Assembly (NCBI GenBank): GCA_963978895.1
Contig: OZ022246.1
Span: 8,776,642-8,840,641, forward strand
Reading direction: 5' to 3'
Length of the DNA: 64,000 bases
DNA from: Erpobdella octoculata
Taxonomy: Eukaryota > Annelida > Clitellata > Hirudinida > Erpobdellidae
Part shown: in pieces, positions 57,241 to 64,000 of the stretch
How positions within the stretch are numbered: the first letter of the stretch is position 1
Layout of the letters: each line of letters begins with the position of its first letter
Program-made: the position numbers and the translations under genes
Notes under the pieces: generated by a model
What the model was told of the DNA's origin: nothing
Databases searched by the model: none
The model's input: the letters and a program-made list of their open reading frames with translations, nothing else

Positions 57241-58275
57241 GCTTAAAATTTAGCATCGAGTTCTCTCTGCAAACCTATATCGAGTATCGTTTCCTTTCCT
57301 GACGATCCCAATACCGCCACCATCTCAGGTTTCCAGGCAAATCATAATCCTTTGCCGGGCAAACTTATGGTACAACTTAACAGCCTTTTCAATATCATTA
57401 AAAAAAGATTTATTGACATAAGCTGGCAGAAATGCACTATTTTAATCTGAGACTGTAGACATGTGATTTCTGAATCTTTCGTCAGCTCTGTGGTACACTT
57501 GTCAATGTATGGCAAGAATTACGCTTGTTTGAAGTAACGTCCCACGGTACAAAAATTGCGTGGCCCACTAAGGATGCCTCCTCACCTCTAAATACGCCAA
57601 TGTATATATACACATATATATTATTTACATCACAAAACTATAACTATATTTTGCTTTAGCAGTTTTACTCCCTAATATTATAATATAGCCAATTGAAAAA
57701 CTTCGCCACCTTAATTCTAGTCACGATTTTGTTTTTTAAGGACTTGCTGATGATTAACTAAAATGACTCACTTTAAGCATCAAAACGAGACTCCAGGCAA
57801 AAAATTACTTACTAAAAACAAGAGTGCACTATTTAAATAGCAGCATTTTATTATTATATCATCAAAAGGCTTTAAACTAAACCTGAATCTTCATCCAAAA
57901 AACAAGCCATAAATAGACTAGCAAAACGCACTTGTAAAAAATTTCATAGATTGATACAAAGAACAGTTGGGATAAAAGTAATTATCTACTAGCTCATTCA
58001 CTCAGTATAATTATTAAACATACAAGCAGTCTTAAAGAGAATGGACCACAGCAACACAGCGAACCAAACCATCTGCTCAGAGGAAAGGCATTGGAAACAT
58101 ACCCTTGTCAAAATATCTTAAGGAGGAATTACTAAAACCATCCAATAATGTTAACGGTGTTTAAAGAAGCGAAGAAAAATGAGCTTTTGTCAGAAAGAGC
58201 CATGAAATTTGGCAAGTATTTATTAACATGTGGTATCACAACACGTCTGAATTAATAAATAAAAAAACTTTGATA
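57241..58275. other. Intergenic DNA and SRPK 3' UTR
   Basis: No gene recognised. The minus-strand AATAAA at 58,219-58,224 lies about 52 bases beyond the SRPK stop and is a plausible poly(A) signal. Confidence 0.5.
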
Positions 58276-63609
<5,334 letters not shown>

Positions 63610-64000
63610 CTAGCAAATAAATAATGCTCTCATAATTAATTTATTCTAAACACAAAAGAGACAAACAATAATTGCCATTTAATCTGAACTTAGAACATTG
63701 AACTCACTTCCTGTCATGTAAAATTGAAGAAATGAATTTATTAATTGATTAAATATTTTAGAGCTGTCACAATCACTTTAAAATTAAAAAAAAGCCATTA
63801 AATGAAAGCTTATTGTATTAAAAGGTTGGGGCAGGATCAATGCGACATCATGGAAATGCAAAGTCAAATAAAAAACTAAATAGTAAAACCCAGGCTAAAA
63901 AAGAACTTTAGGAGTGAAACCACAAACAATTATTTTTACTTTTAATTAACTGCCCTGCCTATTAATTGTGGACTCCACTGACGCATACAGCATTAAATGA
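63610..64000. other. SRPK 5' intron, continuing out of the window
   Basis: No further exon is visible upstream of the exon ending at 63,609, although its acceptor (ttgctag on the minus strand) shows that an upstream exon exists. Confidence 0.7.

Overview
This is an AT-rich (roughly one third G+C) piece of a multicellular animal genome, almost certainly an invertebrate. Genes are split by many small-to-medium introns with GT-AG borders, and the recognised proteins (ACAD9, ZRANB2, MEX3, SRPK, a TRIM protein) are animal families. Phylum cannot be fixed from the sequence. Dense hAT-type DNA transposons, Helitrons, a Penelope-type GIY-YIG endonuclease relic, several LINE relics, tRNA-derived SINEs and long minisatellites fit a repeat-rich invertebrate genome.

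Layout. 1-14,100 is mostly mobile DNA: a Helitron Rep/helicase relic, an inverted fragment of it joined to a GIY-YIG domain, a terminal exon of a thioredoxin-fold gene at 1,906-2,025, a hAT MITE with GGGTTC arrays, an inverted SINE pair, a small LTR element with a foldback-like element inside it, a LINE 3' end and two hAT-like relics. 14,127-25,839 is an 18-exon ACAD9-like gene (+). 25,840-30,600 holds a decayed LINE and intergenic DNA. 30,608-36,047 is a nine-exon ZRANB2 gene (+) whose first intron carries two adjacent DNA transposons, two Helitrons and a tRNA-type SINE. 36,400-43,700 is repeat DNA including a complete non-autonomous Helitron and a hAT relic split by a hAT MITE. 43,738-47,804 is a two-exon MEX3-type gene (+). 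49,746-53,282 is a nested transposon pair, the inner one carrying a broken DUF4806 gene. 54,509-56,752 is an intronless TRIM gene (+). 58,276-63,609 is an SRPK kinase gene (-), cut at its N-terminal end by the window edge.

The host genes are not an operon-like unit. ZRANB2 is an SR-like splicing protein and SRPK phosphorylates RS domains, so these two could act in one pathway; MEX3 and TRIM belong to post-transcriptional and ubiquitin regulation. ACAD9 is mitochondrial (fatty-acid oxidation family and complex I assembly).

Most interesting: an ACAD9 whose exon structure reads cleanly to 623 residues but has isoleucine where the family has its catalytic glutamate; a MEX3 with half a RING; a TRIM with a 12-residue repeated tail; a DUF4806-carrying transposon with a 62-bp subterminal array; and a hAT relic that appears to be the relative of the GGGTTC-array MITE.
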